From JANNWF01 sp038205755 (GTDB lineage Bacteria; Pseudomonadota; Gammaproteobacteria; Xanthomonadales; Xanthomonadaceae), in assembly GCA_038205755.1 (NCBI GenBank), contig JBBRBN010000040.1, forward strand, positions 1-35,026: a stretch of DNA of 35,026 nucleotides, read 5' to 3'. Below are positions 7,972 through 15,536 of this stretch, one piece after another. The translations under genes were made by a program, and so were the position numbers. The notes under the pieces were generated by a model. It was given only the letters and a program-made list of their open reading frames with translations. It was not told where the DNA came from and did no database searches. Each line of letters opens with the position of its first letter. The stretch's first letter is position 1.

Positions 7972-8924
7972 ACACGCTTCTTTCCTCCTCTCCCGCCGCC
8001 CGCAGCCTCGCCCGGCGCGCCTTGGCCATCGGCGTTTCAGCCTGCTTTCTGGCGGCTTGCGGAAGCACACCCACGCGATCACCGGAGCTGGTCCGCCTTG
8101 AAGGCGAGCTGTCGCGGCTGCAGTCCGATCCCATCGTGGCAGGCAATGCCCGTGTGGAGCTTTCAGAGGCGCAGCGCGCCATTGATGTTATCGCCGAGGA
8201 TGGTCGGCGCATGAAGTCCGATCTGTATGACCACAACGTCTACATCGCGACGCGATTGCTCCAGATCGCCGAGGCCGAGGGCCGCGCTACCGGTGCTCGT
8301 CTCCGGGCCGACGAACTGGCGGCGCAGCGTGAGGGCCTGGTGGCGGACGCGCGCACCCTTGAAGCTGATCGCGCCCGGCGCGACGCCGAGCGCTCTCGAA
8401 TGATCGCCGGCGATGCGACGCGCTCGGCCGATCAGGCCCGTGCGGATGCCGAGGCCGAACGCCTGCGTGCCCAATTTGCTCGCGATGAGGCCGACATTGC
8501 GCGCGCCGAACTGCAGGCAATGCGCACCATGCTCACCGACTTGCAGGCCAAGCAGACTGAGCGCGGTCTGGTCGTTACCCTGGGCGACGTGCTGTTCGAG
8601 ACGGATCGCTCCGAGCTTAAGCCGGGTGCTCAGCGCAATCTCGACAAACTGGTCGCCGCGCTTGGTGAGCACGACAAGACCACCGTTGCCATCGAGGGCC
8701 ACACCGACTCCACCGGCGGCAGTGAGTACAACCAGAGCTTGTCCCAGCGGCGGGCGCAGTCGGTTGAGACGTACCTGACCAGCCGCGGCATCGACCGCTC
8801 AAGGCTGACCACAAGCGGTCTCGGTCAGGACTATCCGGTGGCCAGCAACACCGACGGTGCCGGTCGCCAGCAGAACCGGCGGGTCGAGATCATCATCCAG
8901 AATGCCAGTGTCGCTGCACGGTAG
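7968..8924 (+). CDS. OmpA-family peptidoglycan-binding lipoprotein
   Basis: A 318-residue lipoprotein. The signal ends in a lipobox (FLAACGS, Cys at about residue 28). Residues about 35-190 form an Ala/Arg/Asp-rich coiled coil of DUF4398 type. The C-terminal OmpA domain (about 200-312) includes the peptidoglycan-contact segment EGHTDSTGGSEYNQSLSQRR and ends NRRVEIII. It would tether the outer membrane to peptidoglycan. It is translationally coupled to the DUF4398 gene by ATGA overlap and followed by a strong hairpin. Confidence 0.92.
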   Translation: MNTLLSSSPAARSLARRALAIGVSACFLAACGSTPTRSPELVRLEGELSRLQSDPIVAGNARVELSEAQRAIDVIAEDGRRMKSDLYDHNVYIATRLLQIAEAEGRATGARLRADELAAQREGLVADARTLEADRARRDAERSRMIAGDATRSADQARADAEAERLRAQFARDEADIARAELQAMRTMLTDLQAKQTERGLVVTLGDVLFETDRSELKPGAQRNLDKLVAALGEHDKTTVAIEGHTDSTGGSEYNQSLSQRRAQSVETYLTSRGIDRSRLTTSGLGQDYPVASNTDGAGRQQNRRVEIIIQNASVAAR

Positions 8925-8965
8925 CTGACCCCGCTGGACGACGGGCACTGATCGCCTGATCGTTG

Positions 8966-8997
8966 CCGCCGCCGACGGTTGCGAATGTCGGCGGCGG
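8966..8997 (+). terminator. Possible intrinsic terminator after the OmpA-like gene
   Basis: Perfect 11-bp stem CCGCCGCCGAC / GTCGGCGGCGG with a 10-nt loop, 41 nt after the stop. It is followed by only a weak T-rich stretch (TTGTGCT), so it may stabilise the 3' end rather than terminate by itself. Confidence 0.55.
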
Positions 8998-9114
8998 TTG
9001 TGCTCAATCGTTGCGCGGAAGGCGGTGCGAGGAGCGACAGTTGGCACTGCGACCCGGGTTGAGCAACACTTCGCCGAGCAGTGGCGAGCGCACGCCAGTC
9101 GACAGGAGACTCCC

Positions 9115-9381
9115 ATGGCCACAGGCTGGGCGGGTGACGGTGCAGTGCAGGATCAGATTGACGCGACGGTCAAGGATGCCATCAAGCGTGCGCGCGCCAG
9201 CCTTCCGAGCGGCTCCAGTCTGCTGCAGTGTGAACATTGCGATGAGCGCATCCCCGAGGCACGCCGGCGTGCCCTGCCGGGCGTCAGGGTCTGCGTGCCT
9301 TGCCAGGAGTTGCAGGACCAGAAGCCGGGGGCAAGCGGAGGCGTTAATCGTCGCGGCAGCAAGGACAGCCAGCTGCAATAG
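9115..9381 (+). CDS. ybiI: DksA/TraR-type C4 zinc-finger protein, YbiI-like
   Basis: An 88-residue protein that follows E. coli YbiI from end to end: it opens MATGWAGDGAVQDQI, has a four-cysteine zinc finger (CEHC ... CVPC with ARRRALPGVRVC between), and ends NRRGSKDSQL. YbiI belongs to the DksA/TraR superfamily but lacks the long coiled coil of DksA; its function is not settled. The ATG has AGGAG 6 nt upstream (9104-9108). Longer in-frame starts exist back to 8998 but are not supported by homology. It is alone on the plus strand. Confidence 0.92.
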   Translation: MATGWAGDGAVQDQIDATVKDAIKRARASLPSGSSLLQCEHCDERIPEARRRALPGVRVCVPCQELQDQKPGASGGVNRRGSKDSQLQ

Positions 9382-9526
9382 CGTCAATCGTGTTCCTCAC
9401 GGGTGGTTTCTCGGCGTCGCCATGCCTGCTGTCGCTGCGAACCGGGGAGCCGGGTCGGATGCCGGCGGGCGCTGGCGTGATTCAAGGTCGAAGCGGCGCC
9501 AACGCGCGCGCCCGGATCAGGCGGAT

Positions 9527-10072
9527 TCAGCGGCGTCTGATTCGCGTCCATAGACCGGCCAGCGCCGGCAGCAGCGCCAGGTGCACGGCAGCCGACAGCG
9601 CCACTATGACGCTGCCGATCAGCGTAGGCAGCACCGCCCCGAACGTGAAGGTCATGCCAAGCACAAACCCGAGCAGGCATTCCGCACGGTAAAGCGGAGC
9701 GACCAGCGCCAGCAGCAGCATGCCGAAAAACAACAGCGAGCTGACGTCCTCAGCGCCCCTTTCGAATGCCAGCGCGAGCGATGCTCCCCAGAGCAGCGCG
9801 CCGACCAGACCGATCAGCATGCCGCGAGCCAGCGCTCTGGCATGCGCTGCATTGGTGGCGACTGCGGCAACCCGCCGCTGCATGCGCCCGGTCACGAACC
9901 AGGTCAAGGCAGGCAGCAACAGCAGCCCCCAGCCGTTGGACACCGCTGGCATCTGGGCGTTGTTGAGCAAGTGGTGGCTGACTACTCCGCCATTGAAATG
10001 CTCCCAAGCCAGATGACCCGTTTCGGCAAGCGCGACCAAGCCGACCAGGAGATAGCGCGACGTCGCCGACAT
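9527..10072 (-). CDS. Hypothetical multipass membrane protein
   Basis: A 181-residue protein of about five hydrophobic segments (near residues 7-18, 45-62, 84-103, 111-126, 130-175). I do not recognise a family. Polar features include an early GHLAWEHFNGGVVSHHLLNN stretch with three His and two Asn that could face the periplasm. It ends in WTRIRRR. It starts 39 nt after the stop of the gdx gene on the same strand and is probably cotranscribed with it. No signal for function. Confidence 0.7.
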   Translation of the reverse strand: MSATSRYLLVGLVALAETGHLAWEHFNGGVVSHHLLNNAQMPAVSNGWGLLLLPALTWFVTGRMQRRVAAVATNAAHARALARGMLIGLVGALLWGASLALAFERGAEDVSSLLFFGMLLLALVAPLYRAECLLGFVLGMTFTFGAVLPTLIGSVIVALSAAVHLALLPALAGLWTRIRRR

Positions 10073-10111
10073 GCAGGTACCCGATGGTTCAGAAAGGAAG
10101 GATTGACACCG

Positions 10112-10426
10112 CTATGACGCCAGCTTGAGCCCGACAATTCCGGCAACGATCAGACCCAGGCTGAGCAGCCGTCCGGCGCTGGCCGATTCGCCGAACAGAA
10201 GTATCCCCAGTGCTGCCGTACCCACCGCGCCCACGCCAACCCAAACGGCGTAGGCGGTTCCGAGCGGCAGCGACTTCATTGCCACGCCCAGCAGGCCCAT
10301 GCTTATGACCATGGCGGCGGCCGTTCCCAAGCTGGGCCAAAGTCGCGTGAAGCCCTCGCTGTACTTCAGGCCGATCGCCCAGCCCACCTCGAAAAGTCCG
10401 GCCAAAAAAAGCAGGAGCCAAGCCAT
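10112..10426 (-). CDS. gdx: Gdx/SugE-type small multidrug resistance guanidinium exporter
   Basis: A 104-residue four-helix SMR protein. It carries the family Glu in helix 1 (AGLFEVGWAIGLKY) and the SugE/Gdx signature MKSLPLGTAYAVWVGVGAVG, which distinguishes guanidinium exporters from EmrE-type multidrug pumps. It follows E. coli SugE closely in length and motif order. The ATG is preceded by GGGAGG 5 nt upstream, and that Shine-Dalgarno lies in the right arm of a 10-bp inverted repeat (separate entry). Upstream in-frame ATGs are ignored because they lie in the leader. Works as a dual-topology dimer exchanging guanidinium for protons, from family knowledge. Confidence 0.93.
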   Translation of the reverse strand: MAWLLLFLAGLFEVGWAIGLKYSEGFTRLWPSLGTAAAMVISMGLLGVAMKSLPLGTAYAVWVGVGAVGTAALGILLFGESASAGRLLSLGLIVAGIVGLKLAS

Positions 10427-10430
10427 ACGT

Positions 10431-10497
10431 CCTCCCGTCAACGATGCCGGCTGCGTTCGCCTGCAGCGTTGAGCATGCCGGCGGCGATGACGGGAGG
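10431..10497 (-). promoter_or_regulatory. Stacked inverted repeat covering the gdx Shine-Dalgarno
   Basis: In the gdx leader RNA, CCTCCCGTCA (10497-10488) pairs perfectly with TGACGGGAGG (10440-10431), which contains the Shine-Dalgarno of gdx. Between the arms GCCGG can pair with CCGGC (10482-10478 with 10450-10446), and inside that GCTGC with GCAGC (10467-10463 with 10454-10450), leaving an 8-nt tip. The result would be a three-tier stem that hides the ribosome-binding site. It does not match the guanidine-I, -II or -III riboswitch consensus as I know them. It could also be a DNA operator. Confidence 0.6.
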
Positions 10498-10658
10498 CAA
10501 CATCCGTCGCGACGCGGGCGGCTGTCGCCATCGCTGCCAAGTGCGGGGGCGATCAGTCCGAACCGTCCACTCTCATGACGGATCGACGAGGAAGTAGCGA
10601 AGCCGTCCCGGACCGGTTGGCTCACCCACGTTGGCCGGCTGCAGTCCGGCTGCGGCAC

Positions 10659-12320
10659 TCAGACGCTTGCGGCCTCCACCGCGCTCAGGGTCTCCGGTTG
10701 AAGCAGATGCGAGGCGAGCGCGCGTAGAAGTGCTTTGGAGGACGAATGCAGCTCGCGATTGACGTTGAACAGGGTGGAGATCTCCAGCTCATTGAGCCCG
10801 TGCTGACCCGCGGCGCGATAAAGGTCAGACACGACGGCATCCCGCTCGTCGCGCATCCGGTTTCGCTGCGCCGCGAGAGCCTCGATCAGAACGTTGGGTT
10901 GCGCGTCCGGGTCGAGCTCGTCCAGTTGCCGATACATATCGTCGGCGCTCGACTCGAAGCGACGCAGCCAGCTGTCGGTCGACGGACGCATCGCCAGACG
11001 AAGATCAACCAGATTCTGACGGATGTCCTTGACCGACTTGGCAGAGATCACGGTCAGGCGCATCGCCTCAAGCTGGCCGACCAGCGCGCGACCCTGCGCG
11101 AACGACAGCTCGTGGGTCTGCAGCGCCACGACGTATTCCGCAAGCTCGCCTTCCAGCCGCTTGAGGCGCTCATAGCGATCCGCATAGGTTCTGAGTGCGC
11201 CGGAAGCCGGGTCGTTGACCGGGTCGATCCAGCGGCTGCTGGGAGGCGTGGGAAGGCCGAGCGCATTGCGGTTCAGGGCAATGGTCATACCCAACGCGCG
11301 GCGCACTTCCTTGATCACCGCCGCGCCGCCGGCATCCGGCACGCTGCTCCCTGCGCCCTGCAGAAAGCGGTTCACGAGGCGGTCGGTGGCGACAAAGCGG
11401 GTCCCAAGGAATTGGGCAGTGCGTCCGATAATCGGCAGCGCAATCAGGATGCCCAACACATTGAACGCCGTGTGAAACGCAACCAGAAGCAGCAGCGGAT
11501 CCTGCAGGGCCGGAATCAGGCCCAGCAGATGGAGCAGCGGATGCAGCATCAACAGCGCCACCGTTGCCTTCAGCACGTTGAAGCCGACATGCGCCGCCGC
11601 CACCCGCTTCTTGTCAGGGCTGCCGCCGACCGCACCAAGCATCGCGGTGACGGTGGTGCCTACTCCGGTTCCCGCAGCGAACGCGGCGGCGGCTTCGAGG
11701 CCAATCACGCCGCCGTGCAGCGCGCTCAATGCGATCATCATCGTGGCGGAGCTTGACTGCACCACTGCGGTGACTGCGACTCCAAGCAGCGCCATCAGAA
11801 ACAGCGGTAAGCCAGCGAATGGACTTACGTCGAACTGGCTGGCGAACTGCTCGACACCTTCCTTCATCAGATTCAGGCCAAACAGCAGCAGTCCCAGTCC
11901 CGCCGCAAAGGCCGCCACTTCGCGAAGCTGGGAACCCTTTGGCAGCAGAACCGAGCCCAGTCCGCCGACGCCGACAAAAGCCAGCGCGAACGAACCAACG
12001 TTGAACTTGAAGCCCAGCGTGGCAACCAGCCAGCCGGTGACCGTAGTGCCGAGATTGGCGCCAAGAATGACGCCAATGGCACCGCTGAGCTGCATGATTC
12101 CGGCCCCAACAAATGCCAGCACCAGCAGCGACACCAGAGAGCTGCTCTGCAGGATCGCGGTAGCGGCGGTGCCTACCGCGATGCCGCGCAGTGGCGTGTT
12201 GGCGTGGTCACGCAGAAAGCGACGGAAGGGCACCCCGGCCAGCGCGCCTAGAGAATCCTCGAGCTGCTTCATGCCGATCATGAACAGACCGAGTCCGGCC
12301 ATCAGTTGAAGCAGTTCCAT
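10659..12320 (-). CDS. Na/Pi cotransporter-family protein with PhoU-like C-terminus
   Basis: A 553-residue protein. The membrane half has two inverted repeats, each with the QSSS motif of Na+/phosphate cotransporters (residues 58-61 and 188-191), and the GANLGTTVTG and GTGVGTTVTA segments that follow them. Residues from about 330 on form a soluble helical domain resembling PhoU. The family moves phosphate with Na+, though many bacterial members (YjbB-like) act in export. The ATG at 12320 is preceded by AAGGTG. It is the first of three minus-strand genes ahead of gdx, but a 232-nt gap with its own leader structure separates it from gdx. Confidence 0.9.
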   Translation of the reverse strand: MELLQLMAGLGLFMIGMKQLEDSLGALAGVPFRRFLRDHANTPLRGIAVGTAATAILQSSSLVSLLVLAFVGAGIMQLSGAIGVILGANLGTTVTGWLVATLGFKFNVGSFALAFVGVGGLGSVLLPKGSQLREVAAFAAGLGLLLFGLNLMKEGVEQFASQFDVSPFAGLPLFLMALLGVAVTAVVQSSSATMMIALSALHGGVIGLEAAAAFAAGTGVGTTVTAMLGAVGGSPDKKRVAAAHVGFNVLKATVALLMLHPLLHLLGLIPALQDPLLLLVAFHTAFNVLGILIALPIIGRTAQFLGTRFVATDRLVNRFLQGAGSSVPDAGGAAVIKEVRRALGMTIALNRNALGLPTPPSSRWIDPVNDPASGALRTYADRYERLKRLEGELAEYVVALQTHELSFAQGRALVGQLEAMRLTVISAKSVKDIRQNLVDLRLAMRPSTDSWLRRFESSADDMYRQLDELDPDAQPNVLIEALAAQRNRMRDERDAVVSDLYRAAGQHGLNELEISTLFNVNRELHSSSKALLRALASHLLQPETLSAVEAASV

Positions 12321-12423
12321 CGGTCACCTTGAAACCATCGCTACTTGCAACAGTATGCCGTGTGGCTTCAAAGGCAATTCGACCTCCTGGCTGACGAATA
12401 TCTGGCAGTCAGCATGCGTCGCT

Positions 12424-12813
12424 TCAGCGCCGTTCAAGATCCCGCAGATGCAGATCCAGCGCGTGCCCAGACAGCTGGATTTCGCGAACCGACAGGCCCA
12501 ACGACCACAGCAGCAGGAGCAGGGCGGCGCCGAATACCAGCTTGCCTGCCATCGTCCAGCCGGCAAACAGGAGGAACATGCACAGCACACAGCAAAACAG
12601 ACTCACTACACCCACGCCCTGCATGGCGCGGATCAGGGCAACCCGATGCCGCAGCGAGCGGATCTCCCCGGTCAGATCCGTCTGGCTGTCGCGCATCACC
12701 GAGTGCAGCTGGCGGATTACCGAGGCGACCGCGAGAAAGCGGTTGGTGTAGGCCAGCAGCAGCAGGGAAATGGCGGGAAACAGCAGGGCAGGGGTGGCGA
12801 GGGTCAGTTCCAT
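12424..12813 (-). CDS. DUF2721 membrane protein
   Basis: A 129-residue protein with an N-terminal membrane segment (LLFPAISLLLLAYTNRFLAVA), a charged middle stretch (RQLHSVMRDSQTDLTGEIRSLRHR) and two further helices. This order matches the DUF2721 family of unknown function. The start at 12813 begins at the conserved hydrophobic helix; an earlier in-frame ATG at 12882 would add a stretch without family likeness. The ribosome-binding site is weak. It lies 103 nt upstream of the Na/Pi transporter gene on the same strand. Confidence 0.8.
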   Translation of the reverse strand: MELTLATPALLFPAISLLLLAYTNRFLAVASVIRQLHSVMRDSQTDLTGEIRSLRHRVALIRAMQGVGVVSLFCCVLCMFLLFAGWTMAGKLVFGAALLLLLWSLGLSVREIQLSGHALDLHLRDLERR

Positions 12814-12996
12814 GTGACGCAGGATAGGCGCTGTGCCATGGGTCGGTGAACCGACGGCACCTGCCGCGGCCGCGCAGGGCACTTCCGATGGAGCCTGGGC
12901 GCTGCCTGAGCCGGTCGACAGGCGTCGGAATTGCTAGCGGCAGCGCCCCGCCGACGATCATCCGTGCTGGCCAAAGCAGGACCGGAGCAGCGGCCG

Positions 12997-13025
12997 TTGG
13001 CCAGACATGAACGACTGCCTATAAC
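12997..13025 (+). promoter_or_regulatory. Candidate sigma-70 promoter of the GspE/PilB-like gene
   Basis: TTGGCC (12997-13002; 4 of 6 to TTGACA), a 17-bp spacer and TATAAC (13020-13025; 5 of 6 to TATAAT), 30 nt before the ATG at 13056. Prediction by eye only. Confidence 0.5.
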
Positions 13026-13055
13026 TGGCGGCGGCGGCTGGTCTACGATGACACC

Positions 13056-14912
13056 ATGGCCAAGTCACCCGACACCAAGATTCCCGCCGACGCCTCCAGG
13101 CCCGGTGCCCCCGCGTTGCTGAAGCCGGTTAAACGGGCGCATCGGCCACGCCTGCCGGTGGGACGTCTGAGCGTTGATCTGCTGATCTCGCTGCTGGTGG
13201 AAGACGGCTGGCTTGAGGCGGGAGTCGCGGCGCGCGCTCGCAGCGCCGCGCGTGAAAATGCGGCGGATCGCGAAGTGCATCCGCTGGTGGTGATTGGCGC
13301 GCTGAAGCTGGATCGGGCCGGCCGACTCAATGAGCCGTTGACGCTGGAGCCGCTGACCGAGTGGCTGGCAGGGCTCTCCGGTCTGCAATACGTGCGCATC
13401 GACCCGACCAAGATCGACGTGCAGGCGATGACCGCGCTGGTATCGCAGGCTTACGTGCGCCGGCATCGGATCCTGCCGATCTCCGCCGATGTTGAGCGCA
13501 TCGTGTTCGCCACCAGCGAGCCGATGGCGCTCGACTGGGTGGCGGACCTGCGTCCGGTGCTGCGTCGCGAGATTGTGGTGGTGGTGGTCAACCCGCTCGA
13601 CCTGCATCGCTACACCATGGAGTTCTATGGCGTTTCGCGCTCGGTGCGCGGCATGCGCGACGCCAGCAGCGAAACCAGCTCGATTCCCAGCTTTGAGCAA
13701 CTGGTGGAGCTCGGCCAGTCGGGCGAAGTCGGGGCGGATGATCGGCATGTCGTCCACATTGTCGACTGGCTGCTGCAGTACGCGTTCGACCAGCGCGCCT
13801 CGGACATCCACATGGAGCCCAGGCGCGATCTCGGCAAAGTGCGGTTTCGCATCGATGGCGTGCTGCAGCCGGTGTTCGAGATGCCGACCTCGGTGATGAT
13901 CGCGGTGGTCAGCCGCATCAAAGTGCTCGGACGGCTCGACCTGGCTGAGCGGCGGCGTCCGCAGGACGGCCGCATCAAGACCCGATCGCCGGGAGGTCGA
14001 GAAGTTGAGATGCGTTTGTCGACCATGCCGACTGCCTTCGGCGAAAAATGCGTGCTGCGCATCTTCGACCCTGAGACCGCACTGAAGCCGCTGGAGGCGC
14101 TTGGCTTCAGCGCGCACGAGGCGCACGCCTGGGGCGAGCTGGTGGCAAGGCCGAATGGCATCGTGCTGGTCACCGGGCCGACCGGCTCCGGCAAGACCAC
14201 CACGCTGTATTCCACCCTCAAGCGGCTCGCCACCAACGAGGTCAACGTCTGTACGGTCGAGGACCCGATCGAGCTGATCGCGCCTGAATTCAACCAGATG
14301 CAGGTGCACTCGCAAATCGGCCTCGACTTCGCCAGCGGCGTGCGGACCCTGCTGCGGCAGGATCCGGACATCATCATGATCGGCGAAATCCGCGACCTGG
14401 AGACCGCCCAGATGGCGGTGCAGGCGGCGCTGACCGGTCATCTGGTGCTGTCGACCCTGCACACCAACGACGCGCCCTCGGCGCTGACCCGGCTGCTGGA
14501 TCTGGGCGTGCCGCACTATCTGATCGCCAGCACCTTGAACGGCGTGCTGGCCCAGCGGCTGGCGCGCACGCTGTGCGTCAGTTGCAAAGCGCCGCGCGGT
14601 CTCACGGCGCAGGCCTGGGACAGCCTGCAGCAGATTGGCATGGAGCTGCCGCAGCCGGACTCCGAGCAAGGCCCGGTTGGCTGTCTTGACTGCCGGCGCA
14701 CCGGCTTCCGCGGACGGGTTGGCCTCTACGAGCTGCTGGTGGTGTCGCCTTCGCTGCGCACCATGATCCGGCCGGATCTGGATCTGGCGACCTTCACCCG
14801 CAGCGCCATGGCGCAGGGCATGCGCACGCTGCGACTGGCGGCGGCGGAGAAGGTCCTGGCCGGCTTGACCACGGTTGAAGAAGTGCTGGGCGTGCTGCCG
14901 TCGCGGGACTAG
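13056..14912 (+). CDS. GspE/PilB-family secretion or pilus ATPase
   Basis: A 618-residue ATPase. An N-terminal MshEN/GspE-N-like region (to about residue 200) is followed by the ATPase core: Walker A GPTGSGKTTT (about 373), Asp box after VCTVEDPIE, Walker B with IIMIGEIRD (about 437), His box LSTLHTNDAPSA. A four-cysteine zinc site (CVSC ... CLDC, about 506 and 542) marks the GspE/PilB branch rather than PilT. It would power pseudopilus or pilus assembly from the cytoplasmic face. No other type II or type IV pilus gene lies near, so it is an orphan and its system cannot be named. The last base of its stop codon region lies inside a 64-bp palindrome. Preceded by a good sigma-70-like promoter. 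Confidence 0.92.
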   Translation: MAKSPDTKIPADASRPGAPALLKPVKRAHRPRLPVGRLSVDLLISLLVEDGWLEAGVAARARSAARENAADREVHPLVVIGALKLDRAGRLNEPLTLEPLTEWLAGLSGLQYVRIDPTKIDVQAMTALVSQAYVRRHRILPISADVERIVFATSEPMALDWVADLRPVLRREIVVVVVNPLDLHRYTMEFYGVSRSVRGMRDASSETSSIPSFEQLVELGQSGEVGADDRHVVHIVDWLLQYAFDQRASDIHMEPRRDLGKVRFRIDGVLQPVFEMPTSVMIAVVSRIKVLGRLDLAERRRPQDGRIKTRSPGGREVEMRLSTMPTAFGEKCVLRIFDPETALKPLEALGFSAHEAHAWGELVARPNGIVLVTGPTGSGKTTTLYSTLKRLATNEVNVCTVEDPIELIAPEFNQMQVHSQIGLDFASGVRTLLRQDPDIIMIGEIRDLETAQMAVQAALTGHLVLSTLHTNDAPSALTRLLDLGVPHYLIASTLNGVLAQRLARTLCVSCKAPRGLTAQAWDSLQQIGMELPQPDSEQGPVGCLDCRRTGFRGRVGLYELLVVSPSLRTMIRPDLDLATFTRSAMAQGMRTLRLAAAEKVLAGLTTVEEVLGVLPSRD

Positions 14913-14972
14913 CCCGCCTGTTTCATGAATCGCGCGCGAGGGCGCGCGAGATTCATGAAACCTGCGGGCTAG
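14909..14972. repeat. 64-bp near-perfect palindromic element (copy 1)
   Basis: Outer arms CTAGCCCGC / GCGGGCTAG (14909-14917 with 14964-14972), middle arms TTTCATGAATC / GATTCATGAAA (14921-14931 with 14950-14960) and inner CGCGCGC / GCGCGCG around GAGG. The element supplies the TAG stop of the ATPase gene and sits between convergent genes, so it may act as a two-way terminator. A second, longer relative lies at 32078-32241, which points to a dispersed repeat family. Confidence 0.85.
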
Positions 14973-15029
14973 GTCCGACAGGCTGCCAGGCGACGGATCG
15001 ACGGTCGGGCGATGCTCTGGCTTTGGCGT

Positions 15030-15536
15030 TCAGCCCCGCCGCCCCGCCTCCAGCGCCAGCAGCCAGCGTTTGGTTTCGATGCCGCCGCCGAAGCCGGTCA
15101 GGCTGCCATCGCGGCCGATCACCCGATGACAGGGCACGACGATGGGCAGCGGATTGCGGCCATTCGCCGCGCCCACCGCACGCACGGCGCGGGGCGCGCC
15201 GATGGCCAGGGCCTGGTCGGCGTAGCTGCGGGTTTCGCCGTAGGGGATGCGGCTCAGCGCCTGCCAGGCGCTGAGCTGGAACGGCGTGCCAATCGGCGCC
15301 AGCGGCAGGTCGAACGCGGTCAGTTCGCCGGCGAAATAGGCCAACACCTGGCTGCGGGCATCGGCGAGCGCGCGGCTGTCGTGACGCCAACCCTCGACCT
15401 GAGCCGGCCGCCAGCGGGCTTGTGCAAACACCACGTGACGCAGACCGCCGCTGTCACCGGCCACCAGAAGCGGGCCGATCGGTGTATCGAACTGGTCGCA
15501 GAGCAGGGCTGCAGCAGCGGATGATTGACGGATCAA
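15030..15536 (-). CDS. ogt: Methylated-DNA--protein-cysteine methyltransferase
   Basis: A 168-residue suicide DNA-repair protein that takes alkyl groups from O6-alkylguanine. The active-site motif is IVVPCHRVI with Cys136; the recognition helix segment (RAVGAANGRNP) and the C-terminal GFGGGIETKRWLL are present. The start is a TTG at 15536-15534, chosen because it has GGAG 8-9 nt upstream and begins just before the conserved domain; it overlaps the stop of the Ada-AlkA gene by 4 bp (TTGA). No ATG exists in a suitable place. It therefore forms an operon with the alkylation regulator/glycosylase gene. Confidence 0.9.
   Translation of the reverse strand: MIRQSSAAAALLCDQFDTPIGPLLVAGDSGGLRHVVFAQARWRPAQVEGWRHDSRALADARSQVLAYFAGELTAFDLPLAPIGTPFQLSAWQALSRIPYGETRSYADQALAIGAPRAVRAVGAANGRNPLPIVVPCHRVIGRDGSLTGFGGGIETKRWLLALEAGRRG

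Noticed and set aside
10427..10658. Known guanidine riboswitch upstream of gdx
   Set aside because: I looked for the conserved class I, II (paired ACGR-loop hairpins) and III motifs and did not find them; only the unclassified stacked stem remains.
13065..14669. Large minus-strand open frame of over 500 codons
   Set aside because: It lies wholly antisense to the GspE/PilB-like gene, which has full catalytic motifs; the antisense frame is His/Gln/Arg-rich, as codon shadows in high-GC DNA are.
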